Origin: Serratia inhibens
GTDB taxonomy: Bacteria; Pseudomonadota; Gammaproteobacteria; Enterobacterales; Enterobacteriaceae
Assembly: GCF_003591175.1 (NCBI RefSeq)
Contig: NZ_QYYG01000004.1
Span: 62,001-126,000 of the forward strand
Reading direction: 5' to 3'
Length of the DNA stretch: 64,000 nucleotides
Shown here one piece after another: positions 28,151-36,030 of this stretch (positions are counted from its first letter, which is position 1; the number at the start of each line of letters is the position of its first letter). A program made the position numbers and the translations under genes. Under the pieces are notes generated by a model. The model was not told the origin of the DNA. It was given only the letters and a program-made list of their open reading frames with translations, and ran no database searches.

Positions 28151-29275
28151 ATGACGGAACAAAATACCCCATCCGCCCCGGTTGAAGAACCAACCCCAGC
28201 GGTTGAGATCTCCCAGCAGCCAGATGCTGACCGCCGCAAAGGGAAAAATACCGGTCCGGTGCTCGGCGCGATCGCCATCGTGCTGGTTATCGCTCTGGGT
28301 GCGGGCGGTTATTACCACACACATCAGCAGGCACAACGGCTCATCGCCGCCAATCAAGCTTTGCAGCAGCAGCTTGACGGGCTGAAACAGAGCCAGCAGC
28401 AAGAAAGAAACGCGTTGGAAGGTCTGTTGCAGCAACAGGGCAAAACGCTGGACGCAGCCGACCGCGAACAAGCCACTCTGGCCCGGCAGCTTAACGAACT
28501 GCAGGAAAAGGTCGCGACCATCTCCGGCAGCGATGCCAAAACCTGGCTGCTGGCGCAAGCCGACTTCCTGGTGAAAATGGCCGGGCGCAAACTTTGGAGC
28601 GATCAGGACGTGACCAGTGCGGCGACGCTGTTGAAAAGCGCCGACGCCAGTCTGGCGGACATGAACGACCCAAGCCTGCTCGAGGTGCGTCGCGCCATCA
28701 CCGAAGACATCAGCACGTTGTCCACCCTGACCCAGGTCGATTTCGACGGTATCATTCTCAAAACCAATCAGCTGTCCAACCAGGTCGACAACCTGCGCCT
28801 GGCGGATAACGACAGCGATGAAGCGCCAATGGATCAAGACAGCAGCGAGCTTTCCAGCTCGATTGGCGAATGGCGGCAGAACCTGAGCAAAAGCTGGCAC
28901 AACTTTATGGCCGACTTTATTACCGTTCGCCGCCGCGATGCCAGCGCCGAACCGCTGCTGGCACCGAATCAGGACATCTATCTGCGCGAAAATATTCGTT
29001 CGCGCCTGCTGGTGGCGGCACAGGCGATCCCGCGTCATCAGAATGAGACGTACAAACAGTCGCTGGAAACCATTTCCACCTGGGTACGCGCCTACTTCGA
29101 TACCACAGATCCAGCCACCAAAGCTTTTCTGGAAGAGTTGGATAGCCTGAGCCAGCAGTCGATCTCCATGGACGTGCCGGATCAGCTGAAAAGCCAGCCG
29201 TTGCTGGAAAAACTGATGCAGACCCGGGTACGCAATCTGCTGACCCAGTCCCCTGCCGCTCACCAGGAGGGATAA
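28151..29275 (+). CDS. hemX: HemX, membrane protein of the hem operon
   Basis: Inner-membrane protein of the HemX family, once thought to be uroporphyrinogen methylase but of unproven activity. I use the ATG at 28151 (374 residues), matching the E. coli start MTEQ. A polar N-terminal tail is followed by one transmembrane helix at about residues 38-56 ([19 protein letters not shown]). A long Gln-rich coiled coil (about 60-125) and a periplasmic domain follow. It lies between hemD and hemY with 3 bases before hemY. Confidence 0.93.
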   Translation: MTEQNTPSAPVEEPTPAVEISQQPDADRRKGKNTGPVLGAIAIVLVIALGAGGYYHTHQQAQRLIAANQALQQQLDGLKQSQQQERNALEGLLQQQGKTLDAADREQATLARQLNELQEKVATISGSDAKTWLLAQADFLVKMAGRKLWSDQDVTSAATLLKSADASLADMNDPSLLEVRRAITEDISTLSTLTQVDFDGIILKTNQLSNQVDNLRLADNDSDEAPMDQDSSELSSSIGEWRQNLSKSWHNFMADFITVRRRDASAEPLLAPNQDIYLRENIRSRLLVAAQAIPRHQNETYKQSLETISTWVRAYFDTTDPATKAFLEELDSLSQQSISMDVPDQLKSQPLLEKLMQTRVRNLLTQSPAAHQEG

Positions 29276-29278
29276 GCC

Positions 29279-30472
29279 ATGTTACGCGTGCTATTTCTGT
29301 TCCTGGTACTGATCGCAAGCGTGGTGGTCGGGCCGATGCTGGCCGGCCATCAGGGCTATGTGCTGATCCAGACCGACAACTACAATGTCGAAACCAGCGT
29401 CACCGGCCTGGTGATCATGGCAGTCCTGTTCTTTGTCGTGCTGCTGGCGATCGAATGGATCCTGCGCCGCCTCTTCCGCACTGGCGCCCGCACCCGCGGC
29501 TGGTTCCTTGGCCGCAAACGCAGCCGGGCGCGCAAACAAACCAAAGCCGCGCTGATCAAACTGGCTGAAGGGGATTACAAGCAGGTTGAAAAACTGCTGA
29601 CGCGCAATGCCGACCACGCCGAGCAACCGGTAGTGAACTATCTGCTGGCTGCCGAAGCCGCACAGCAACGCGGTGATGCTTTCCGCACCAACCAGTATCT
29701 GGAGCGCGCAGCCGAGGCCGCCGATACCGATCAGTTGCCGGTAGATATCACGCGCGTGCGCATTCAACTGGCGCAGGGGGAAAACCATGCTGCGCGTCAC
29801 GGCGTCGATCGCCTGCTGAACCAGGCACCGCGTCATCCCGAAGTCTTGCGTCTGGCAGAGCAGGCTTATCTGCGCACCGGCGCCTTTGCCTCGCTGCTGG
29901 AAATTCTGCCGTCGATGGGCAAAATCAATTTGCACACCGAAGATGAGCTGCAAGCGCTGCAACAGCAGGCTTATATCGGCCTGATGAACCAGGCGATGGC
30001 AGACGAGGGCAGCGATGGCCTGAAGCGCTGGTGGAAAGATCAGAGCCGTAAAACCCGCCATGAAGTCCCGCTGCAAATTGCGATGGTAGAGCACCTGATC
30101 GAATGCAATGACCACGAAATGGCGCAGGAAATCGTGCTCGACAGTCTGAAGCGTCAGTATGACGAACGTCTGGTGTTGTTGATCCCGCGTCTGAAGTCCG
30201 GCAATCCGGAACAGTTGGAAAAAGCGCTGCGTCAGCAGGTCAAACAGCATGGCGCTACACCGTTGCTGAACAGTACGCTCGGTCAGTTGTTGATGAAACA
30301 CGGTGAATGGCAGCAAGCCGCCGACGCATTCCGTGAAGCGCTGAAACAGCGTCCGGATGCCTACGACTACGCCTGGCTGGCTGATGTGCTGGATAAGTTG
30401 CATCGTTCGGACGAGGCCGCTCAAATGCGACGCGAAGGACTGATGCTGACGCTGAAGCATAACGGCGAGTAA
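29279..30472 (+). CDS. hemY: HemY, TPR membrane protein of the hem operon
   Basis: Inner-membrane HemY-family protein with 397 residues (398 in E. coli). Two hydrophobic helices (about residues 1-22 and 40-62) precede an arginine-rich cytoplasmic stretch (GRKRSRARKQTKAALIKL). Tetratricopeptide-like repeats run to the C-terminus, with a clear last TPR (ADAFREALKQRPDAYDYAWLADVL). Proposed to act late in haem synthesis, possibly as a scaffold; no catalytic motif is visible. Despite its name it is not the protoporphyrinogen oxidase called HemY in Bacillus. Last gene of hemCDXY. Confidence 0.94.
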   Translation: MLRVLFLFLVLIASVVVGPMLAGHQGYVLIQTDNYNVETSVTGLVIMAVLFFVVLLAIEWILRRLFRTGARTRGWFLGRKRSRARKQTKAALIKLAEGDYKQVEKLLTRNADHAEQPVVNYLLAAEAAQQRGDAFRTNQYLERAAEAADTDQLPVDITRVRIQLAQGENHAARHGVDRLLNQAPRHPEVLRLAEQAYLRTGAFASLLEILPSMGKINLHTEDELQALQQQAYIGLMNQAMADEGSDGLKRWWKDQSRKTRHEVPLQIAMVEHLIECNDHEMAQEIVLDSLKRQYDERLVLLIPRLKSGNPEQLEKALRQQVKQHGATPLLNSTLGQLLMKHGEWQQAADAFREALKQRPDAYDYAWLADVLDKLHRSDEAAQMRREGLMLTLKHNGE

Positions 30473-30493
30473 CGCGACAATGCATTGTCTTTC

Positions 30494-30522
30494 AAGGCGC
30501 GCCCCCTGGGCGCGCCTTTTTT
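30494..30522 (+). terminator. Terminator of hemCDXY
   Basis: A 10-bp GC-rich stem AAGGCGCGCC / GGCGCGCCTT with a 5-nt loop and TTTT tail, 21 bases after the hemY stop. A strong rho-independent terminator. Confidence 0.9.
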
Positions 30523-30550
30523 ATCCGCTTTATTCTCTGGCCAGGGCATA

Positions 30551-30585
30551 CAAACGCAGCCAACACAGATACAGCTTCAAATATG
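30551..30585. repeat. Stray copy of the ERIC right arm
   Basis: A 35-base sequence starting CAAACGCAGCCAACACAGAT occurs here and again at 30667-30701 in direct orientation with one mismatch. The second copy is the right arm of the ERIC element next door. The first stands alone, upstream of that element's left end. Confidence 0.85.
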
Positions 30586-30594
30586 GCAATTATA

Positions 30595-30711
30595 TATACC
30601 CAAAATAATTGGAGCTGAATCAAGGCGGATCCCCAGGAGCTTACTCAGGTAAGTGACTGGGGGGCGCAAACGCAGCCAACACAGATACAGCTTCAAGTAT
30701 GAAGGGGATAG
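30595..30711. repeat. ERIC element (variant) between hemY and glmZ
   Basis: The ERIC core TCCCCAGGAGCTTACTC followed by GTAAGTGACTGGGG is intact. The outer arms (TATACCCAAAATAATTGGAG and its partner CTTCAAGTATGAAGGGGATA) are imperfect inverted repeats and differ from those of the two other copies. The right end lies 3 bases from the 3' end of glmZ. Confidence 0.88.
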
Positions 30712-30712
30712 G

Positions 30713-30743
30713 CAAAAAAAAACACTTGCCGCGGTGGCAAGTG
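30713..30743 (-). terminator. Terminator of glmZ
   Basis: On the minus strand, ACACTTGCC, a 5-base loop and GGCAAGTGT are followed by a run of nine T. A textbook rho-independent terminator and Hfq-binding tail. Confidence 0.92.
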
Positions 30744-30934
30744 TATAAAAAGCAATCAGGTCTAGGACAACAGGGGCGGTGCCTCACTCAACGTTATGCC
30801 CGGAGTGTGATGTCAGCAGTTGCAAACAACGCTGTCATCGTTCTGGTGGACAATAGGCACCCTAAATCGGCTCTGCATCATTCCCAGGGTTTATGAAGCC
30901 TAAGGCGAACATAAGAGGTGGAATGAGCATCTAC
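30714..30934 (-). ncRNA. glmZ: Small RNA GlmZ
   Basis: Hfq-dependent small RNA that base-pairs with glmS mRNA and raises synthesis of glucosamine-6-phosphate synthase; GlmY protects it from RapZ/RNase E cleavage. The minus strand from 30934 reads GTAGATGCTCATTCCACCTC, then CTTATGTTCGCCTTAG, close to the 5' end of E. coli GlmZ as I know it. The later segment AACGTTGAGTGAGGCACC and the pairing region TTGTCCTAGACCTG are also recognisable. It ends in the hairpin ACACTTGCC / GGCAAGTGT plus nine U. Length about 221 nt (207 in E. coli). Placement opposite hemY matches E. coli. Confidence 0.9.
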
Positions 30935-30945
30935 AGAATAGATAT

Positions 30946-30961
30946 TGCACGTGGCGTGCCA
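30946..30961 (-). promoter_or_regulatory. Sigma-54 promoter of glmZ
   Basis: On the minus strand TGGCACGCCACGTGCA fits the sigma-54 consensus TGGCAC-N5-TTGCW with one mismatch. It places the GC dinucleotide 12-14 bases before the predicted GlmZ 5' end. No good sigma-70 -10 element overlaps, so glmZ may depend on sigma-54 alone. In Yersinia and Salmonella glmZ is reported to have a sigma-54 promoter driven by GlrR. Confidence 0.8.
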
Positions 30962-31094
30962 ACTTCAGGCAGACGCTCGCCGGATTTTGCATAAAACCCA
31001 CTATTCAATTGAATTATAAAACATTTAATTATTTTCATACCGATAGCGCGGTTCGTTCTCCCGCGCCATGCTCTTGGTCTGCTGCTGCTAACTC

Positions 31095-31112
31095 TGTCGC
31101 CTTAAAACGACG
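31095..31112. promoter_or_regulatory. Candidate GlrR activator site 1
   Basis: TGTC-N10-GACG matches the reported GlrR motif TGTC-N10-GACA with one mismatch. It is centred about 170 bases upstream of the GlmZ start, a usual distance for a sigma-54 enhancer site. Confidence 0.45.
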
Positions 31113-31157
31113 ACTTAAGCCAAAGTGATTTTTATCAAACAAAATCATAATGTTATA

Positions 31158-31175
31158 TGTCTCAACCTGACGACA
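31158..31175. promoter_or_regulatory. Candidate GlrR activator site 2
   Basis: TGTCTCAACCTGACGACA is an exact TGTC-N10-GACA. It is centred about 230 bases upstream of the GlmZ start. Confidence 0.55.
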
Positions 31176-31224
31176 ATGCGCAGTGCCCATGTCGCCGAAA
31201 CCCAACGACGAGCCACAGCACGCC

Positions 31225-31250
31225 GACAAGGAGGACAAGGAGGACAAGGG
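31225..31250. repeat. Short 9-bp tandem repeat
   Basis: GACAAGGAG is repeated twice and followed by a partial third copy (GACAAGGG). It lies upstream of glmZ and outside any gene. Function unknown. Confidence 0.8.
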
Positions 31251-31297
31251 CAGCGAGGAAACCTGAGGGAAATATAAAGTGCGGATTGCAGAAAGCG

Positions 31298-31327
31298 AAA
31301 AGCCCGTTCATTGCTGAACGGGCTTTT
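31298..31327 (-). terminator. Second terminator downstream of the tRNA operon
   Basis: A 13-bp perfect stem AAAAGCCCGTTCA / TGAACGGGCTTTT with a 4-base loop lies just beyond the copied tRNA-Pro 3' end. On the minus strand it is followed by a TTTTCGCTTT tail. It repeats the arrangement of the first terminator after tRNA-Pro. Confidence 0.75.
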
Positions 31328-31333
31328 CTGAAA

Positions 31334-31353
31334 GTGGTCGGCGAGAGAGGATT
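31334..31353 (-). repeat. Copy of the tRNA-Pro 3' end
   Basis: The 19-base sequence TGGTCGGCGAGAGAGGATT, the complement of the last 19 nt of tRNA-Pro including CCA, plus one flanking G, is repeated exactly 162 bases downstream of the tRNA in transcription order. It recalls the rtT repeats after E. coli tyrT, which also carry 19 bases of tRNA 3' end. Confidence 0.85.
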
Positions 31354-31461
31354 ACGCGCATCTGCAATGCTTGCCCTGCGGGCCGTTGCTAAAGCAACGT
31401 TGTCTCGCTACGCTCGACTCAAACCTCCTTCGGAGGTCCTCATCCTATAAACTACAGATGT
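31354..31461 (-). other. Structured spacer between tRNA-Pro and its 3'-end copy
   Basis: If transcription passes the first terminator, this segment would contain a CGTTGC/GCAACG hairpin (31384-31399) and an ACCTCC/GGAGGT hairpin (31423-31437) separated by GTCGAGCGTAGCGAGAC, itself an imperfect stem. There is no ORF with a plausible start. It is either a processed RNA or a remnant of tRNA-associated duplication. Confidence 0.5.
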
Positions 31462-31488
31462 AAAAAAACCCGCTAAAAAGCGGGTTTT
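31462..31488 (-). terminator. Terminator of the tRNA operon
   Basis: On the minus strand AAAACCCGCT / AGCGGGTTTT with a 4-base loop and a run of seven T lies 8 bases after tRNA-Pro. A strong rho-independent terminator. Confidence 0.88.
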
Positions 31489-31496
31489 CTTGAATG

Positions 31497-31573
31497 TGGT
31501 CGGCGAGAGAGGATTCGAACCTCCGACCCACTGGTCCCAAACCAGTTGCGCTACCAAGCTGCGCTACTCGCCG
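31497..31573 (-). tRNA. proM: tRNA-Pro (anticodon UGG)
   Basis: The 77-nt minus-strand sequence begins CGGCGAGTAGCGCAGC, has the anticodon loop TTTGGGA (anticodon TGG), the T arm GGTTCGAATCC and an encoded CCA end. It appears identical to E. coli proM. Last of four tRNAs in one operon. Confidence 0.97.
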
Positions 31574-31648
31574 ATTTCTTGTTGCAGATACTACTGAATT
31601 TTATCGCTTATGTCTATGTAAATATTAATATTTATTAGACATTTTGTG

Positions 31649-31735
31649 TGGTGCGAAGAGAGGGACTTGAACCCTCACGTCCGTAAGAACACTAACACCT
31701 GAAGCTAGCGCGTCTACCAATTCCGCCACCTTCGC
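31649..31735 (-). tRNA. leuT: tRNA-Leu (anticodon CAG)
   Basis: The 87-nt sequence begins GCGAAGGTGGCGGAATTGG, has the anticodon loop TTCAGGT (anticodon CAG), a long class II variable arm, and ends with encoded CCA. Order between tRNA-His and tRNA-Pro matches E. coli leuT. Confidence 0.97.
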
Positions 31736-31778
31736 ACAGTCACAAAACAGCTTACAATTCTTCACTTCTCTTAGGAAG

Positions 31779-31855
31779 TGGGGTGGCTAATGGGACTCGA
31801 ACCCACGACAACTGGAATCACAATCCAGGGCTCTACCAACTGAGCTATAGCCACC
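31779..31855 (-). tRNA. hisR: tRNA-His (anticodon GUG)
   Basis: The 77-nt sequence begins GGTGGCTATAGCTCAG, with the extra 5' G of tRNA-His encoded, anticodon GTG in the loop TTGTGAT, T arm GGTTCGAATCC and an encoded CCA. Matches E. coli hisR. Confidence 0.97.
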
Positions 31856-31913
31856 ATTACTTCTTAACTTCACGCGGTAATACTACCACCGCAGCTCTTG
31901 CACACAAACTTAA

Positions 31914-31990
<77 letters not shown>

Positions 31991-32011
31991 ATAGCGCCGT
32001 TGCGGGAGGGG

Positions 32012-32040
32012 ATACTACGGATTTAACCCAATCCTGTCTA
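32012..32040 (-). promoter_or_regulatory. Promoter of the argX-hisR-leuT-proM operon
   Basis: TAGACA (32040-32035), 17 bases and TAGTAT (32017-32012) lie on the minus strand 22 bases before tRNA-Arg. A GC-rich discriminator (CCCCTCCCGC) follows the -10, as in stable RNA promoters under stringent control. Confidence 0.75.
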
Positions 32041-32125
32041 GTGCTTTTTCGAAGAAATGTTGCGTTTGATTACGCTTTGCTCACTCCCACGCTGAAAAGC
32101 GCTATCCGTAGCCCCTTTTCACCGG

Positions 32126-33529
32126 TTATTGCTGCGTTTCTGCCCGTTTTTCAGCCGGATGATGTTTCTTGTGCATGCCGAAAGCAAAGTAGCACAGGCT
32201 GACACCCGCCAAGAAAATCGCCCCCACCAGCAGAGAAATACGCGTATCGGGGTTAATTCCCATGCCAATCAGTACACAGACCAGGAAAGCGATGGTCAGA
32301 TAGTTCACATACGGGAACATCACTGACTTGAAGCTGTGGGTTTTGATCGCTTCTTTATGGGCGCGACGGAAATACAGCTGGCTAATCAATACCACAAACC
32401 ACGGCACCATACCGGGCAGCACACTGGCGCTGTAGACATAGACAAACACCTGCTGCGGATTCGGAATGAGGTAGTTCAGCCCGGAGCCGATCAGCAGGCA
32501 GACGATGGTCACGGCAATGCAGTTCACCGGCACACCGCTGGCGGACAGCCTGGTCAACCAAGCGGGCAGTTGGCGGTTCTTGGCCAGGGCATACAGCATG
32601 CGGCCACCGCTGTACATACCGCTGTTGCAGCCGGAGAGTGCCGCGGTCAGCACCACGAAGTTAATGATACCGGCGGCGGCGACAATACCGATTTTGGCGA
32701 AGGTCAGCACGAACGGGCTGCCGCTGGTGCCAATACCGTTCCACGGGAAAATAGTGACGATGACAAAGATGGCGCCGACATAGAAGATCAGAATGCGCCA
32801 CAGGATATTGTTAATCGCGCGTTTCAGCGTGACCTGCGGGTTCTTGGCCTCACCGGCGGTAATGCCGACCAGCTCAACCCCCTGATAGGACGCCACAACG
32901 ATACACAGCGCGAACAGGAAGCCCTTCCAACCACCGGCAAAGAAGCCGCCGTGTTGCGTAAGATTGGCGAAACCGATCGGCTCGCCGCCGTTGCCAAAGC
33001 CAAAGAAGATCACTCCCAATCCCACCAGAATCATCACGATGATGGTGGTCACCTTAATCATGGCAAACCAGAACTCCAGTTCACCGTAAAGACGCACCGC
33101 CGCCATGTTGGCCAAAGCGACCATCGCCACGGCGATCAGTGCCGGCACCCACTGCGGGATTTCCGGGAACCAGAATTGGACATAGACCCCAATGGCGGTG
33201 ATTTCAGAGATGCCAACGGCAATCCACATGAACCAATAGCCCCAGGCGGTGAGATAACCGAAATACGGCCCCATGTATTTATGCGCATAAACGGCAAAAG
33301 AACCCGCTACCGGCTCCAGGAACAGCATTTCGCCCATCGAGCGCATAATAAAGAACACGAACAACCCGGCAATGATATAGGCCAGCAATACCGACGGCCC
33401 CGCCCATTTCAGCGTGCTGGCCGACCCCATAAACAGGCCGACGCCAATGGTGCCACCCAGAGCAATCAGCTCAATATGCCGGGCCTCTAGCCCCCGGTGC
33501 AGTCCTTGCGGTTTTTCTTTGTGTGCCAT
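32126..33529 (-). CDS. yifK: Amino-acid permease YifK (threonine/serine transporter ThrP)
   Basis: Proton-coupled amino-acid permease of the APC superfamily; the E. coli homologue imports threonine and serine. It has 467 residues and about 12 transmembrane helices. The first helix carries the family signature [22 protein letters not shown]-like substrate loop and [22 protein letters not shown] in helix 8 are typical. In E. coli and Salmonella it is controlled by Lrp and by the sRNA GcvB; a C/A-rich stretch in its leader fits the latter. It lies between the wec operon and the tRNAs on the same strand, as in E. coli. Confidence 0.93.
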   Translation of the reverse strand: MAHKEKPQGLHRGLEARHIELIALGGTIGVGLFMGSASTLKWAGPSVLLAYIIAGLFVFFIMRSMGEMLFLEPVAGSFAVYAHKYMGPYFGYLTAWGYWFMWIAVGISEITAIGVYVQFWFPEIPQWVPALIAVAMVALANMAAVRLYGELEFWFAMIKVTTIIVMILVGLGVIFFGFGNGGEPIGFANLTQHGGFFAGGWKGFLFALCIVVASYQGVELVGITAGEAKNPQVTLKRAINNILWRILIFYVGAIFVIVTIFPWNGIGTSGSPFVLTFAKIGIVAAAGIINFVVLTAALSGCNSGMYSGGRMLYALAKNRQLPAWLTRLSASGVPVNCIAVTIVCLLIGSGLNYLIPNPQQVFVYVYSASVLPGMVPWFVVLISQLYFRRAHKEAIKTHSFKSVMFPYVNYLTIAFLVCVLIGMGINPDTRISLLVGAIFLAGVSLCYFAFGMHKKHHPAEKRAETQQ

Positions 33530-33898
33530 AGATCCTCAATGATGTTTTTTTGATTGTGTTTGCATGCCGGCCGCTGCCGGTCGTTATTGTTTTTAATTAA
33601 AATAGAGTAAATCATCCCCCGCCGCTTTGGCTGACATCAATGAATGTTCGGGGCGATCTTACGGCGAGAAAAACGTCGTTCAGCGCTGCCGCTCCGGGCG
33701 CCAGCGGCTGGGGATAATTTCCGGACGGTATCGTTTCGCATTTTGCCGCTATAAGCAAACCGCAACTTAAAACTTTATGGAATAAATGAGGGAGGGCTTA
33801 GGGGCTGAGGTTATAGAGGTGCTGCCTAATGCGTCATAAAGCAGGTTATTTGAACAAGTGAATACGCCAGGGCAGCACAATACACCCCGACGTATTTA
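33530..33898 (-). promoter_or_regulatory. yifK leader and promoter region, wec 3' end
   Basis: This 369-base spacer lies between wecG and yifK, both on the minus strand. On that strand, 33563-33551 reads GCAAACACAATCA, a C/A-rich site of the kind GcvB binds, 22 bases before the yifK ATG. An AT-rich block (33585-33610) could bind Lrp. Near wecG, GTGCTGCC (33819-33826) can pair with GGCAGCAC (33871-33878) across a 44-base loop, possibly ending the wec transcript. No ORF is seen. Confidence 0.45.
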
Positions 33899-34639
33899 TC
33901 ACATCTTGCCGCGGTAGTAGTAACCCACAAACTTCAGCAGTTTCAGCTGGCGGCCAATCCGGCTGGGTTGACTGAGCAGCCGGTAGAGCCACTCCAGACC
34001 AAGATTCTGCCAGACCCTTGGCGCGCGTTTCACATGGCCGGTGAACACGTCGTAGGTCCCGCCTACGCCCATATACAATGCCTGCGGATGCACCTTGCGG
34101 CAGTCGCGCATCAGGATTTCCTGTTTCGGCGATCCCATGGCAACCGTCACTATAGCGGCGCCGCTGGCGCGGATACGTTCGAACAGCGCATCGCGCTGTT
34201 CAGGCTTGAAGTAACCATCCTGGCTGCCGACCAGGTTCACATTCCACTGGCTGCGCAACTTCTGCTCGGTTTCCGCCAGTACCGAAGGTTGGCCACCAAT
34301 CAGGAACACCGGTGTCCCCTCTCGGCCGGCACGCTGCATCAGCGCCTCCCACAGATCGGCTCCCGCTACGCGCGACACTTCAGCACCCGGATATTTGCGG
34401 CGGATTGATCGCACCATGCTGATACCGTCGGCATATTTGTATTCCGCTTCGTCCAGCAGTGCATGCAGCGCGGTATCTTCCTCCGCCTTCAGTATCTTTT
34501 CTGCGTTCATTGCCACCAGCGTGCCCTGTTTTACCTGACCACCGTCAAACAGAAAATCCATGCATTGCGCCATATCGCGAAATCCCCAAAGGCTGAAACC
34601 GCGCAGCTCGTATTTGGGAACCCTAATAGTTGCTTCCAT
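33899..34639 (-). CDS. wecG: UDP-ManNAcA transferase of ECA synthesis (lipid II synthesis)
   Basis: Transfers N-acetyl-D-mannosaminuronic acid from UDP-ManNAcA onto lipid I (GlcNAc-PP-undecaprenol) to make ECA lipid II. The protein is 246 residues, the same length as in E. coli, and belongs to the WecG/TagA/CpsF (GT26) family. Family motifs: [41 protein letters not shown] and [17 protein letters not shown]. Last gene of the wec operon, 14 bases after wzyE. Confidence 0.95.
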   Translation of the reverse strand: MEATIRVPKYELRGFSLWGFRDMAQCMDFLFDGGQVKQGTLVAMNAEKILKAEEDTALHALLDEAEYKYADGISMVRSIRRKYPGAEVSRVAGADLWEALMQRAGREGTPVFLIGGQPSVLAETEQKLRSQWNVNLVGSQDGYFKPEQRDALFERIRASGAAIVTVAMGSPKQEILMRDCRKVHPQALYMGVGGTYDVFTGHVKRAPRVWQNLGLEWLYRLLSQPSRIGRQLKLLKFVGYYYRGKM

Positions 34640-34653
34640 CGTTATTATTATCC

Positions 34654-36030
34654 TTACAGAATACCGTTGGCGCGCGGGGAGGATGCCGGCGATGCCAGCC
34701 TGCGCGAACGCAACACCCGTGCCTTAATCAAACCGGCAGCGTCGAACAGCCAGTACAGCAATTTCGCCATCAGCAAACAGGCGCCAAAAATAAGGCAGAA
34801 GAACACCACCCGCGAGACAAACGAATCCACGCCTTCCCTCGCCAAGACGATAATGTTGAACACCGCGCCAAAACAAAAACTCTGCAATATGGCCGCCTTA
34901 TAGCGGTTAGGCTCGCTTTTGCCCATTTCGTACAGCCAGTCGAACCATTTGATGACCATGCCAACCAACACGGCACCAACAGGGATGAACAGCGCGCCGC
35001 CCATCACCACCAGCGACCCGATCAGCGTCGGCGAGATCGCCAGGCCGGAATGGTTATCCAAGACTTCCCAGGTGAAATAGTTGGCGGTATTCAGCACCGT
35101 ATCCGGACGGCCCGGCCACAGCCAGGCAGGAATGAACACGTAGAAGTCACGTACTATCGGTGCCAACCCCTGGAAGTCGATTTTGTCGTAATTTTGCAGC
35201 AACAACGCCAGGTTTTCCCATGGCGAGAAAGTGTCTCGCGTCAGGTAAAGGAAGGTGTAAAACGCTTCGGAACCGCTGACGTCCAGGCTGTAACGCTTTA
35301 ACGCCAGCCAGAACATGCCGACGATGCCGAACACACCGGCGGCCACCAGCATCCACAGCGAAATCCAGCCGCGCACGATGCCGATAAACAAAAACAGTGA
35401 GAAAGCGATGATGATATTGGCGCGAGTGCCGCCGACAATCACGTAGGTCAGGATACCGAAGGCCACCGTAGCCGCCAGGAAGAAGAACCAGGCGCGCAGA
35501 TCCTGTTTCAGGAAATACACCACCAGCATTGCCGGAATAAAGAAATAGAAGAACCGCTTGAGCGCTACGCCGGATACGTCGCTAGAGAATATCTGGCTAT
35601 AGGAGTTGAGCTTGAACAACAGAAAACCGTTTTGCATGAAGAAAATGCCAACGGTGCCGATTGCCACCAGCGCCAGCAGTATCCAGGTCAGATTGGTTTC
35701 CACCCGGTTCATGGTAAATACCGGCTTGCGCGGCCGCACGCTGGGCTTGCGCAGCCGGGTTTTATAACTGACGTAATAAATCGCGTAAAACGCGGTAGCG
35801 GAGAGAATGGCGTACAGCAGGAACTCGACCGGCACCACCTCAACGTCGAACTGAAACACCAACAGACACGTCAGCGGAAAGCCGAAGTAAAACGTCAGCA
35901 AATACAGCAGGGAAAAGAACACGTTGAAGTTAAAGCGGATGCGCCGAAACTCCTGATAGGTCAGAGTAAGGATAAACAGCACGCCGACCAGATAGACGGC
36001 AAACAACCCGCCAAATTGCGCCAACGTCAT
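34654..36030 (-). CDS. wzyE: Enterobacterial common antigen polymerase WzyE
   Basis: Inner-membrane polymerase that joins ECA trisaccharide repeats on the periplasmic face. It has 458 residues, about eleven hydrophobic helices and a large periplasmic loop around residues 255-330 (ARAYSLDVSG-like region through [21 protein letters not shown]). The N-terminal [27 protein letters not shown] is very close to E. coli. It overlaps wecF by 4 bases and precedes wecG. Confidence 0.95.
   Translation of the reverse strand: MTLAQFGGLFAVYLVGVLFILTLTYQEFRRIRFNFNVFFSLLYLLTFYFGFPLTCLLVFQFDVEVVPVEFLLYAILSATAFYAIYYVSYKTRLRKPSVRPRKPVFTMNRVETNLTWILLALVAIGTVGIFFMQNGFLLFKLNSYSQIFSSDVSGVALKRFFYFFIPAMLVVYFLKQDLRAWFFFLAATVAFGILTYVIVGGTRANIIIAFSLFLFIGIVRGWISLWMLVAAGVFGIVGMFWLALKRYSLDVSGSEAFYTFLYLTRDTFSPWENLALLLQNYDKIDFQGLAPIVRDFYVFIPAWLWPGRPDTVLNTANYFTWEVLDNHSGLAISPTLIGSLVVMGGALFIPVGAVLVGMVIKWFDWLYEMGKSEPNRYKAAILQSFCFGAVFNIIVLAREGVDSFVSRVVFFCLIFGACLLMAKLLYWLFDAAGLIKARVLRSRRLASPASSPRANGIL

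Larger units (their letters stand above)
30935..31290 (-). promoter_or_regulatory. Upstream control region of glmZ
   Basis: This spacer of about 350 bases has no convincing gene. It holds the sigma-54 element, an AT-rich stretch (31000-31035) suited to DNA bending, two GlrR-like palindromes and a short 9-bp tandem repeat. A 97-codon plus-strand ORF crosses it and the tRNA repeat but looks spurious. Confidence 0.6.

Noticed and set aside
31157-31450. A 97-codon plus-strand ORF upstream of glmZ
   Set aside because: Runs through the GlrR-like site, tandem repeat, terminator and tRNA 3'-end copy; low-complexity Arg-rich sequence. Likely chance.
31334-31515. Possible integrative-element attachment site pair (att) at tRNA-Pro
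   Set aside because: The 19-base duplication fits an att scar, but the 140-base interval is too short for an element, no integrase is near, and the terminator is duplicated as well. A tandem duplication is simpler.
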